From JAGQPD01 sp020426865 (GTDB lineage Bacteria > Planctomycetota > Planctomycetia > Pirellulales > Pirellulaceae), in contig JAWKTN010000003.1 in the NCBI GenBank assembly GCA_041399065.1, positions 186,001-250,000 of the forward strand: a stretch of DNA of 64,000 bases. The letters run 5' to 3'. Positions 9,160 through 16,169 of this stretch are shown one piece after another (the first letter of the stretch is position 1; each line of letters starts with the position of its first letter). The notes below the pieces were generated by a model that saw nothing but the letters and a program-made list of their open reading frames with translations, had not been told where the DNA came from and searched no databases. A program made the position numbers and the translations under genes.

Positions 9160-9936
9160 ATGACAGACAGCATTCTGAACCAATTCCGCCTCGATGGACA
9201 AGTCGCGGTCGTGGTGGGGGGCAATCGCGGCTTGGGGTTTGAAATCAGCAAGGCGCTGGCCGAAGCGGGTGCGAATGTGGCGATTGTCGGCCGCGACGTC
9301 GAGCGAAACGAGGGAGCTCGTAATTACTTGCAGCGGCATTATGGCCAGCAGAATATGTGGCAGACGTGCGACATTTGCGACGAACACCAAATCGATCGGG
9401 TGATCGCCATTGTGACGAAGCAATGGAACCGCATCGATGTGCTCGTCAACTCCGCCGGGGTCAATATTCGAGGTACACTGGAATCGCTGAGTCTCGAGCA
9501 ATTCGAACAGGTGCAGCGTGTCAACGTAACGGGGACGTGGTCGATGTGCCGCGCCGTAGTGCCGATCATGAAGCAACAGGGCTACGGTCGGATCGTAAAC
9601 ATGGCGTCGATGTTATCGATCATTGGGATGCCGGAACGGACCCCGTATGCGACCAGCAAAGGGGCGGTGCTTCAATTGACTCGGGCATTGGCATTGGAGT
9701 TGGCCTCACACAAAATCAACGTCAATGCCATCCTTCCCGGCCCATTTGCGACGGAGATGAACCTACCGTTGACGAATGACCCGGAAAAGTACGCGGCATT
9801 TGTCGCCAAGATTCCGCTGGGACGGTGGGGGGAACTGCATGAACTGGGGGCACTTGCTTTGTACCTTTGCAGTCCGGCATGCAGTTACGTCACGGGAGCA
9901 GCATTCTCCATCGATGGCGGCTGGACGGCACAGTAG
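9160..9936 (+). CDS. SDR-family oxidoreductase (gluconate 5-dehydrogenase-like)
   Basis: The 258-residue product is a classical short-chain dehydrogenase. The nucleotide motif reads VVVGGNRGLGFEIS, with GG in place of the usual TG. NSAGVNIRG supplies the NAG-type motif, NMASMLS the catalytic serine, and YATSKGAVL the YxxxK pair. The PGPFATEMN and SIDGGWTAQ endings are typical of the gluconate 5-dehydrogenase/KduD branch, which reduces or oxidises sugar acids with NAD(P). It is the last gene of the 735-9936 block, separated by a 152-base spacer carrying a strong hairpin, so it may have its own transcript. Confidence 0.85.
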   Translation: MTDSILNQFRLDGQVAVVVGGNRGLGFEISKALAEAGANVAIVGRDVERNEGARNYLQRHYGQQNMWQTCDICDEHQIDRVIAIVTKQWNRIDVLVNSAGVNIRGTLESLSLEQFEQVQRVNVTGTWSMCRAVVPIMKQQGYGRIVNMASMLSIIGMPERTPYATSKGAVLQLTRALALELASHKINVNAILPGPFATEMNLPLTNDPEKYAAFVAKIPLGRWGELHELGALALYLCSPACSYVTGAAFSIDGGWTAQ

Positions 9937-10253
9937 CGTTACGGATTGCGCCGTACCGCTTACATGCGCTTTACCGATACTCGAACTGCGCGAAACAAGG
10001 AATCGTGACATGGGAGTAAACCCTGATTATTTCTTGCGGCGAAATTGTGGGCAATCTCGACGAAATGGGTTACGTTGCGCTTCATTCGGCGGGACTCTCA
10101 TGATACGATGATTCGATCGTAACGTATTTAGCGGTATTTTTTCTGGTACAGGACATGCAGCGTTTGCGGGCCGTCGATCGCGAAATGCGAAGCGGATGGC
10201 TGCGAACGAACAAACTTGAGTACGTGAACAAATTGAAGACGGGGACTTAGCTT
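9937..10253. other. Spacer without a supported gene
   Basis: These 317 bases separate the SDR from the PEP-CTERM protein gene. I see no conserved coding pattern. It presumably contains the promoter of the downstream gene, but I could not place -35/-10 boxes with confidence. Confidence 0.5.
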
Positions 10254-11501
10254 ATGACGATCTATGCACGACATTTCTTGATGGCGGTAGTCGTTGCCTT
10301 TGGGCTGGCAGTACACAGCTCGATGGCCCAGTTGTACACGGAAAATTTTGATGACATAAATGCAGCACTCCGATGGCAGGCCAATGCCATGCCGCAGGGG
10401 TTGACGAACCCTGATGGATCGGCAGTCCCTTTTACGGACTTCCACGCCGACTTTGCCTTTGACTACAGCTCGGTCGGAATCCCGGCTGCGCCTAATACAA
10501 CGGACGGCAGCACGGTTGGTATGAAGTTGCAAGCGAATCTAATCGAAGGTGTTTTTGGAGGCGGGAGTGCATCACCATTGGATCAGAATTTTGAGGGCAG
10601 CTACAAGCTGACATTCGACTACTGGGGAAATTACACGGGCGATCCCACAACGGGACTGGAAACCGGCGGGATTGGGCAATCCAACTTGTCAACGTTCGGC
10701 ATCATGACCAACGGCATGACCGCGACGTATGCGGGCGCCGGCGACGGGCTTTGGTTCGCAGGGACAGTTGATGGCGGATCTTCGTCGGATTATCGGGCCT
10801 ATTCTGTCGAGCGCGTCGTCAGTTATCAATATCCTCCTGCGGACGGCATCATCGAAGACACCCATGCGACCTATTACGCCGAAAGTCGTAACAACACAGC
10901 CGATCTTTACGCGAACAATTTCGGCGGCGCGATGGCTCCATCGGAACAGCTGGCATTGTTTCCACAGCAATTGGGGGCCACCCCAGCCGGCTCACTGGGA
11001 ATGGAATGGCACCAAGTGGAGATCCGCAAGGACGGCACGACGGTCGATTGGATCGTTGACGGCATCAAGTTGATCACGGTGGAGACAGCCGAGTTTACGT
11101 CGCCCCCAGGCGGCGGGAATATCTTGTTTGGACATGCTGACATCAACAGCAGCATCTCGGAAGACGCGGGTATCGACCTCCTTTTCACATTGATTGACAA
11201 CATCAAGGTCGAGGTGCTCGAAGACGAGCCGGGCCTGGCAGGCGATTACAATATGAACGGCACTGTCGATGCCGCCGACTACACCGTCTGGAAAGACTCG
11301 TTCGGTTCGACCAGCGATTTGGCGGCCGATGGCAACGGCAACGGCGAGATCGATGCAGCCGACTACACGATCTGGAAGGACAACTTCGGCAATACCGGTG
11401 CGGTCGCCAGCGTCGCATCCGTCCCCGAGCCAAGCTGCTTGGCGATGCTGGGCTTCGGTGCGATCGTACTACTTCGTCGCAGGATTACACTGGTACCATA
11501 A
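10254..11501 (+). CDS. Secreted PEP-CTERM protein with dockerin-type repeats
   Basis: The 415-residue product has an N-terminal signal peptide (FLMAVVVAFGLAVHSSMAQ), then a roughly 300-residue beta-rich extracellular domain resembling laminin-G/lectin-like PEP-CTERM proteins. Near residues 323-378 come two dockerin-like calcium loops: GDYNMNGTVDAADYTVWKD and DGNGNGEIDAADYTIWKD. It ends with a sorting tail, VPEPS, a hydrophobic stretch and LLRRR. The tail is a substrate signal for an exosortase, which is not encoded here. The protein should be exported and attached at or shed from the cell surface. Dockerin-PEP-CTERM combinations are common in planctomycetes; the ligand is unknown. Confidence 0.85.
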   Translation: MTIYARHFLMAVVVAFGLAVHSSMAQLYTENFDDINAALRWQANAMPQGLTNPDGSAVPFTDFHADFAFDYSSVGIPAAPNTTDGSTVGMKLQANLIEGVFGGGSASPLDQNFEGSYKLTFDYWGNYTGDPTTGLETGGIGQSNLSTFGIMTNGMTATYAGAGDGLWFAGTVDGGSSSDYRAYSVERVVSYQYPPADGIIEDTHATYYAESRNNTADLYANNFGGAMAPSEQLALFPQQLGATPAGSLGMEWHQVEIRKDGTTVDWIVDGIKLITVETAEFTSPPGGGNILFGHADINSSISEDAGIDLLFTLIDNIKVEVLEDEPGLAGDYNMNGTVDAADYTVWKDSFGSTSDLAADGNGNGEIDAADYTIWKDNFGNTGAVASVASVPEPSCLAMLGFGAIVLLRRRITLVP

Positions 11502-11861
11502 TGTTACGCGGCTGTCCCAGCCGTCGTCAAAAAACAGCCTTACGATTCGGCCGACCAGCTGGCTGTGGCCGGCAAACGTACGAATGTGGGAAGCAAGTCA
11601 CCGGTGTGCCCTTCGCCATCGGTGGCTTTTTTTGTCCAACCCTTGTCAAATTGCGGTGCGAAGATGACGGCCCGCCACAGCCAGAATGCGGTTTAGAGCT
11701 ATCGGCGTTACAACGCACAACCCAGTGCGTGCGCAATATCGACAAAAAACTGCGCAATATCGCATTGCCGAGCCGGAATAAGTTGGCGAGAATGGGAGGG
11801 ACGCGCGAGGGGCGACTCCGATGCGGGCAAGTTGAAGCGAAAGACCGGAAGGAAAAGTGTT
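11502..11861. other. Spacer with a palindrome and a short direct repeat
   Basis: The 360-base spacer begins with a perfect palindrome, CGGCTGTCCCAGCCG, at 11509-11523. It also contains two copies of GCGCAATATCG (11731-11741 and 11752-11762), offset by 21 bases, about two helical turns. No reading frame here looks coding. The direct repeat lies about 100 bases upstream of the DUF1559 gene and could be a regulator site. Confidence 0.5.
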
Positions 11862-13001
11862 ATGGAAAAGAAACCGGAAGCGAGCCAGTTCCTCTTCAGC
11901 CGAAATCGAAATCGGACGTTGCGGCAGGGCGCGTTCACACTGGTTGAGCTGTTGGTCGTGATCGCGATCATTGGGTTATTGGTGGCGTTATTGTTGCCGG
12001 CCGTCAATGCGGCGCGCGAGGCAGCGCGGCGGACGCAGTGCGCGAACAACTTGAAGAACATTGGCTTGGCGGTCTTGAATTTCGAAAGTACGTATGGCGA
12101 GTATCCATCGGGTGGGTGGGGATTGGATTGGACGGCCGACCCCAATCGCGGCGTCGGGCCGGATCAGCCTGGTTCGTGGATCTTCAACATCATGGAGTTC
12201 ATTGAGGAGGGTGCCGCACGGCAGGCTGGGCAGGGACAGGCGATCGGCAGTGCCCAGTTCCGTCAGGCCAGCATCCAGCTGCACCAAACGCCGATCACCA
12301 TTTTCAACTGCCCCAGCCGGCGCGCACCTGCCATTTACGTGTCTGCATGGAATACCGTTCGCGAGCAATCGTGGCTGGCCAGTATCGCCAAGACCGAAGG
12401 GGTGGCCAAGAGCGATTACGCGGCGAACAGCGGCGATTCGATTAAGTTTTCGGGAGACGATTTTTACCGGCCAGCCAGCTACGCCGCGATTCGCGAGGAT
12501 CAATGGTCGCAGACCAATGCCTGTGAAAAGAATGGCGACATCCGACACGACCGTTCCGTGCGACTTTGTCAGACTGGCGTGATGTACTACCGCAGCGATC
12601 TGCGCAGCGCGCAGATCAAGGACGGCACGTCAAAGACATACCTGGCGGGAGAAAAATGGATGCCGATCGAAGGCTATCAAGGGATCCTGGACCCCAATGC
12701 CGCCGGCTTTACCTATGGCGACAATCAATCCATGTATACCGGATACGAATGGGACAATCACCGAGTTGCCTGGAATCCTGACGGGGACTTGGGGAGCCAA
12801 GAGGCGTATCAACCGTCAGCGGATCGTGCGGGATTCGGGGCCATTTTACCGGAACCGAAATTCGGCAGCGCTCACCCCGCCAATTTCCAAATGGTCTTTT
12901 GTGATGGCTCAGTTCACGGCCTGAACTACGAAATCGATCCACTCACCCACCGCTGGTTGGCCAACCGAGAAGACGGAAACGCCGCCAGTGACGGTCCCTA
13001 A
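11862..13001 (+). CDS. DUF1559 pseudopilin-like secreted protein
   Basis: The 379-residue product starts at ATG 11862, with GGAAGGAA upstream. It carries a type IV prepilin-like N-terminus, GAFTLVELLVVIAIIGLLVA, followed by LLPAVNAAREAARRTQC, the hallmark of the DUF1559 family. The remaining domain is extracytoplasmic, and the protein ends in the family's FGSAHP...VFCDGSVHGLNYEID region (the H-X9-DG C-terminal motif). Prepilin processing after GA is likely, but no peptidase is encoded here. DUF1559 proteins are greatly expanded in planctomycetes and their function is not established. The gene appears to be monocistronic. Confidence 0.9.
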   Translation: MEKKPEASQFLFSRNRNRTLRQGAFTLVELLVVIAIIGLLVALLLPAVNAAREAARRTQCANNLKNIGLAVLNFESTYGEYPSGGWGLDWTADPNRGVGPDQPGSWIFNIMEFIEEGAARQAGQGQAIGSAQFRQASIQLHQTPITIFNCPSRRAPAIYVSAWNTVREQSWLASIAKTEGVAKSDYAANSGDSIKFSGDDFYRPASYAAIREDQWSQTNACEKNGDIRHDRSVRLCQTGVMYYRSDLRSAQIKDGTSKTYLAGEKWMPIEGYQGILDPNAAGFTYGDNQSMYTGYEWDNHRVAWNPDGDLGSQEAYQPSADRAGFGAILPEPKFGSAHPANFQMVFCDGSVHGLNYEIDPLTHRWLANREDGNAASDGP

Positions 13002-13051
13002 TCCACGGTCAATTGTGCATCGCCGCCAGCAATCGCGAGATATATGTGGTT

Positions 13052-13390
13052 CTAGCCCGCATTTCTCACAGCTCGAGGGAATCCGCGGCGCCGCCTACGG
13101 AACGATCCTCGGCAGTCTACTCGGGTTGACCGTTTTGGTCGCGGGCTATCTGCGGCCTTCAGTTGCGTGTAGCTTCCCTGCGACCGAATGAATCCGTGTC
13201 GCACCCCATCGCTGGTAACGTAATTACCGACGACATCGTCGTCATCAATTAGCAGGTCAACATCGCGCGTCGCTCGAATATAATTCCACGCGGCGAGTGA
13301 CAGTCCACCCATTAAGGCCAGCGAGTGTCCCATTGGCTCGAGGACACCCCAAACGTGGTCGAGCGTCGCAAGAGCAGCGTTAGTTGCCAT
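13052..13390 (-). pseudogene. Truncated AbiEii-like nucleotidyltransferase joined to a HAF-repeat fragment
   Basis: The first half of this 112-residue frame, MGGLSLAAWNYIRATRDVDL, matches the start of nucleotidyltransferase-fold proteins of the AbiEii group, in which GG and the DxD-type DVD bind metal and nucleotide. After LLIDDDD the family similarity stops and the sequence becomes VVGNYVTSDGVRHGFIRSQG followed by SYTQL, which fits the extracellular HAF repeat found in unrelated secreted proteins. It then ends in basic, non-conserved residues. The most likely reading is a deletion or rearrangement that fused two gene remnants. Its start overlaps the end of the upstream 78-residue gene, as in intact two-gene modules. 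Confidence 0.5.
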
Positions 13391-13616
13391 GGCGCGATTC
13401 CCGGCGAGACAGGTTTTCCAGAAATGCCACTTGATGGCGATCGTGGTCCTCCATCTTTCGTCGATACCAATCGCGATAGGCCGCTCGTACCTGCTCGTCC
13501 GAGGCGTATTGGCTCTTCAGGTTTGCCAGCATCACCGCCTCGCAGCTGTTGACCAAGTCAGCCCACAGTTCAGTCTTCTGGGCCACCGACAAATGGGAAA
13601 CGCTTGGCGGTGCCAT
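13380..13616 (-). CDS. Small conserved hypothetical protein, partner of the nucleotidyltransferase
   Basis: The 78-residue product begins MAPPSVSHLSVAQKTELWAD and continues with a helical, charged region including RAAYRDWYRRKMEDHDRHQV. Similar small proteins are, as far as I recall, found immediately upstream of AbiEii-like nucleotidyltransferases in planctomycetes. Here it overlaps the truncated nucleotidyltransferase by 11 bases, which supports an original two-gene module. The frame stays open upstream to 13817, but that extension crosses a 16-base tandem duplication and looks non-coding. The function is unknown; with the partner broken, the gene may be a relic. Confidence 0.5.
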   Translation of the reverse strand: MAPPSVSHLSVAQKTELWADLVNSCEAVMLANLKSQYASDEQVRAAYRDWYRRKMEDHDRHQVAFLENLSRRESRHGN

Positions 13617-13661
13617 ATCGGGTGACGGTAGCAGTGTCGCAATCGGTCGAGCATTGTTGCC

Positions 13662-13693
13662 GGAATACCAAATGTAAGGAATACCAAATGTAA
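13662..13693. repeat. Perfect 2 x 16-bp tandem duplication
   Basis: The unit GGAATACCAAATGTAA occurs twice without a gap (13662-13677 and 13678-13693). Because 16 is not a multiple of three, the duplication shifts any frame passing through it. Confidence 0.9.
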
Positions 13694-13855
13694 GCGATCT
13701 GGTCTTGTTGGATGTATCCTGCGAAGTATCCGGAGTCCCCCGACGTATTGGGAGTAGATCGTAAGTGAATGAAGGGATTATCGGCGGACCGTTCCTTCCG
13801 AGTTCGTAATGAAACATCTTGCAATGCTCAGACGCGCTTCCGAACTGGGCATTTT

Positions 13856-13912
13856 GGCTAGATTGCGTTGACTTGCTAGGACCGGCGTCGGCGGCGTTGC
13901 GAGTTTGCCATG
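13856..13912 (+). repeat. Dispersed element, copy 1 (second copy at 60157-60213)
   Basis: The segment starts GGCTAGATTGCGTTGACTTG and ends in GAGTTTGCCATG. It matches the reverse complement of 60157-60213 at most positions over 57 bases. Both would read WLDCVDLLGPA in one frame, but neither lies in a convincing gene, so I treat it as a DNA repeat. Confidence 0.6.
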
Positions 13913-14061
13913 TCAGCCCGTTTGGGACGAGTCGCGCAGCGGGTTTGGCAATTTGGTTGATTTGTTCTCGTGCGGCTGGCCTACTTTCGCAGCCCTCAAC
14001 TTTGGCGCAGAGGCAGTAATCAAGTGGTAAATCTCAAAACACGCGTTTTTTTTGACTGGCG

Positions 14062-14181
14062 GTTGTCAACATGACAACAATCAGCGATAAGAAGGGGATA
14101 ATTATCCATCAACTTATCGCCGATTCGGCAATAATACCGTCCCAGAGGGCTTATCGCCGGGTCGTCCGGTAATAATCAAGT
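14062..14181. repeat. Cluster of palindromes upstream of the PIN toxin gene
   Basis: From left to right: GTTGTCA-ACA-TGACAAC (14062-14078); a nested hairpin with outer arms GCGATAAG (14084-14091) and CTTATCGC (14113-14120) around the 12-base palindrome GGATAATTATCC (14096-14107); then two related hairpins, TTATCGCCG-ATT-CGGCAATAA (starting 14114) and TTATCGCCGG...CCGGTAATAA (starting 14151). All lie within 140 bases of the toxin start codon and could be operator sites or REP-like units. Confidence 0.7.
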
Positions 14182-14202
14182 TCGTTGCGATAGAATGGAT
14201 GT

Positions 14203-14688
14203 ATGGATACCGTCTATATCGAAACGTCAATCGTCAGCCACGCGACTGCTTGGCCGAGTAAGGACCCGGTGATCGCCGTTTTGCAGCAGCAGGCGATGCA
14301 GTGGTGGAATGACGAACGGAAGAACTACCGACTCGTCACCTCTCAATTCGTCATTGATGAAGCTGCCGATGGAGATGCGGAGGCAGCGCGCCTGCGACTA
14401 GAAATGCTTGATGGCATACCGCTTTTGCTACATTCCGACCGGGTCGAACAGGTCGCCGAAGATTTGATCCGCCGTTCCCTCGTTCCCGAAAAGGCAAAAC
14501 TTGATGCCTTGCATATCGCATCCGCGGCGGTTGGTGGTGTACACTATTTGTTGACGCAGAATTGCAAACATATCGCGAACGCTCATGTCCTTCCTCGTGT
14601 CTATGATCTCCTGGACGAATTTGGACTGCCCCGGCTGTTGATCTGCACGCCGGCGGAGTTCTTGGGAGGCCCTAACGATGTCGAATAA
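14203..14688 (+). CDS. PIN-domain (VapC-like) protein, probable type II toxin
   Basis: The 161-residue product begins VYIETSIVSHATAW, with the first acidic residue of PIN nucleases as glutamate where most have aspartate. It continues FVIDEAADGD and AKLDALHIASAAVGG, supplying further acidic residues, and HYLLTQNCKHIAN for the last part of the fold. PIN domains are metal-dependent ribonucleases, and the VapC type cleaves tRNA or rRNA. A small gene overlaps its end by 11 bases and is probably the antitoxin, so the order is toxin first. ATG 14203 is used; ATGs at 14195 and 14199 are out of frame. Confidence 0.8.
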   Translation: MDTVYIETSIVSHATAWPSKDPVIAVLQQQAMQWWNDERKNYRLVTSQFVIDEAADGDAEAARLRLEMLDGIPLLLHSDRVEQVAEDLIRRSLVPEKAKLDALHIASAAVGGVHYLLTQNCKHIANAHVLPRVYDLLDEFGLPRLLICTPAEFLGGPNDVE

Positions 14689-14902
14689 TCCGATCCTTGA
14701 CGAATTACACGCAACACGAGCTAAGCTCCTCGCCGAAGCAGGTGGCGATCTACACCGATATATCGCCGAGGCCAGAAAGCGTGCGTTAGCGTCCGGACGT
14801 CCAATCGCCGAGCCAACGCAACGAACAATCCGTTGCAGCGGAGCGGCGAAGCCAAGTGACTTGCCAGTTGAGAATTTATCGTCGCCGCCCGCTGAACGGT
14901 GA
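14678..14902 (+). CDS. Small partner protein of the PIN toxin, candidate antitoxin
   Basis: The 74-residue product starts MSNNPILDELHATRAKLLAE and continues AGGDLHRYIAEARKRALASG, a helical pattern often seen in small genes next to PIN toxins in planctomycetes and cyanobacteria. The first 11 bases overlap the toxin gene, consistent with translational coupling. The last 25 or so residues are low in conservation. No ribbon-helix-helix or AbrB DNA-binding motif is evident, so the antitoxin role is inferred from position only. Confidence 0.65.
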   Translation: MSNNPILDELHATRAKLLAEAGGDLHRYIAEARKRALASGRPIAEPTQRTIRCSGAAKPSDLPVENLSSPPAER

Positions 14903-14920
14903 GCGTTCTGCCAAAGTCCC

Positions 14921-14937
14921 ACGGCTGTCCCAGCCGT
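14921..14937. repeat. Short palindrome ACGGCTG-TCC-CAGCCGT (dispersed)
   Basis: Perfect 7-base arms flank a 3-base loop. The same core occurs at 11509-11523, and a variant built on ACGGCTGTACCGG occurs at 57822-57850. All three are intergenic, just after the end of a gene. Confidence 0.75.
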
Positions 14938-15134
14938 ATCGCGACAACGCTGCAAGGCACGACGCGCTATCGTCAGAGACGCGGGTGGCACTTCGCCGAA
15001 GCCTGACGAACCAAGGCATGGTCCTGTGGTTAAAGAAATACCCAGCAAGGGGCGGCTTGGAGCTTTCGCGCTGTGAGAAATGCGGGACAGGTATCGTTTC
15101 GAACAATACCTAGCGGCTCTAGGCATCAACGCCG

Positions 15135-15161
15135 CGAATACCTCGAACCTCGAGGTATTCG
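15135..15161. terminator. Perfect 12-bp hairpin between convergent genes
   Basis: CGAATACCTCGA (15135-15146) and TCGAGGTATTCG (15150-15161) are exact inverted repeats around ACC. The hairpin lies immediately after the end of the minus-strand lipoprotein gene (stop at 15169) and downstream of the plus-strand PIN module, so it probably serves as a two-way terminator. There is no clean T-run next to it, so it may be factor-dependent or an mRNA 3'-end protector. Confidence 0.6.
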
Positions 15162-15168
15162 TGCCGCG

Positions 15169-15834
15169 TTAGCGGCTTTTCAGATCGAGCGGAATCCGGT
15201 GGCTGAGAATGGCGGGGTCATCGCCTGCTACTTGTTGGCCGAGAATCGTTTCCGTATTGTACCGCGCCGGAATCAACTGCTTACCATTCTTTTCCAAGCT
15301 AACGCGCACTTTGTAAAAACCCAATCGCAGGCCGTACGGCATGTCCTTCTGCTTCCGCTGTTCGGGGGGGATCGACGGTGAGGCGACACCATATGAATTG
15401 GTCGTCGCAACTGCAGATTCGATGTCGTCCGCCAAAAACGGTTCCGGCTCGAACGTCACCGTCGCACCTGCCAACGGTTGCTTGTCGATCGTAACGTAAC
15501 ACAATACCTGCGAGACTCCGGCACTGGACTGCAACCAGGTCTCGATCCGTGCTTCGATCTCGGCCGCGTCGACCTTGCCGTCAGAATTGGTATCGAGCGT
15601 CTTCATCGACGCCTTCAGGCCCGATGCCTTGTCGAGCTCCGCACCGGCAAGAAAGCCGTCACCATCGGCATCGTAAAGCGACATCGCATCCTTGGCCGCT
15701 CGCGATGCATTGATCTTCGGCGCACGCACGCGGGATGGCCCTGAGCCACAGCCACCGAGAATCACCACACCTAGCCCGACAAACACAACACTCGCTATGC
15801 GAATTACCTTCCGTTGACTCCAACATCGATGCAC
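15169..15834 (-). CDS. Lipoprotein with EF-hand pair and carboxypeptidase-regulatory-like domain
   Basis: The 221-residue product has a lipoprotein signal (VFVGLGVVILGGC), so it should be anchored in a membrane after lipidation at the cysteine. Residues about 52-95 hold two EF-hand loops, DADGDGFLAGAEL and DTNSDGKVDAAEI, expected to bind calcium. The C-terminal part, with PLAGATVTFEPE and YKVRVSLEKNGKQLIPARYN, resembles the beta-sandwich (transthyretin-like) domain of many planctomycete secreted lipoproteins. No enzyme activity can be inferred. It is transcribed alone, toward the hairpin at 15135-15161. Confidence 0.75.
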   Translation of the reverse strand: MHRCWSQRKVIRIASVVFVGLGVVILGGCGSGPSRVRAPKINASRAAKDAMSLYDADGDGFLAGAELDKASGLKASMKTLDTNSDGKVDAAEIEARIETWLQSSAGVSQVLCYVTIDKQPLAGATVTFEPEPFLADDIESAVATTNSYGVASPSIPPEQRKQKDMPYGLRLGFYKVRVSLEKNGKQLIPARYNTETILGQQVAGDDPAILSHRIPLDLKSR

Positions 15835-16025
15835 GCAGCAACCCCCTTATTCTAACATGTCTCGATATTTCCGCTTGCAAGATCCACGTTTTGCGTTAGT
15901 TTCACGCAAACCGTCGTGCGCCACAAGGGCCAATCCTAGCCACTCCGCTGAATCTCGCTACCGTTGCCAGGACATCCTCAGAAAAGGTAAAAGCGAGTGA
16001 ATCGCCATGCGCTTCGTCGAGATTA
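15835..16025. other. Short spacer with a possible partial repeat
   Basis: The 191 bases between two minus-strand genes contain CCTAGCCACTCC near 15940, which resembles CTAGCCACTCC beside the second copy of the dispersed element near 60208. Nothing else is evident. It should hold the promoter of the EF-hand lipoprotein gene. Confidence 0.35.
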
Positions 16026-16169
16026 TCAGGCGACCATCGAATCCGCCGGCGACGCGTCAACGGGAAACAACGGTTCAAACGGCTTTTCCTCGGCGTGGGC
16101 ACATGTCACCCGGGCGAGAACCAACAGATTGCCCATGACAATCTGTGGTCGGACGTGCATTAAGCTCAT
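16026..16169 (-). CDS. Very small secreted-type protein coupled to the YeiH operon (47 aa)
   Basis: The start codon overlaps the stop of the 67-residue gene upstream as ATGA (16166-16169), the classical arrangement for translational coupling. The product begins with hydrophobic MGNLLVLARVTCAHAEEKPF, a plausible short signal peptide cleaved at AHA-EE, and ends FPVDASPADSMVA. The EEKPFEPLFP stretch resembles the first mature residues of some secreted planctomycete hydrolases (DUF1080 type), so this could also be a gene cut off by a stop. The coupling supports real translation; the function is unknown. Confidence 0.45.
   Translation of the reverse strand: MSLMHVRPQIVMGNLLVLARVTCAHAEEKPFEPLFPVDASPADSMVA

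Larger units (their letters stand above)
13617..14202. other. Accessory spacer between two toxin-antitoxin-like modules
   Basis: This 586-base stretch holds the 16-bp duplication, one copy of a dispersed element (13856-13912) and a cluster of palindromes (14062-14181). Otherwise I see no gene. It separates the minus-strand nucleotidyltransferase module from the plus-strand PIN module and so must contain promoters for both directions. Confidence 0.5.

Noticed and set aside
11501..11947. 148-codon frame between the PEP-CTERM and DUF1559 genes
   Set aside because: It overlaps the real DUF1559 start in another frame, has no recognisable motif, and begins inside a palindrome.
13617..13817. Upstream extension of the 78-residue gene to 145 residues
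   Set aside because: It crosses a 16-bp tandem duplication that would shift the frame in the single-copy ancestor, and the conserved part begins after it.
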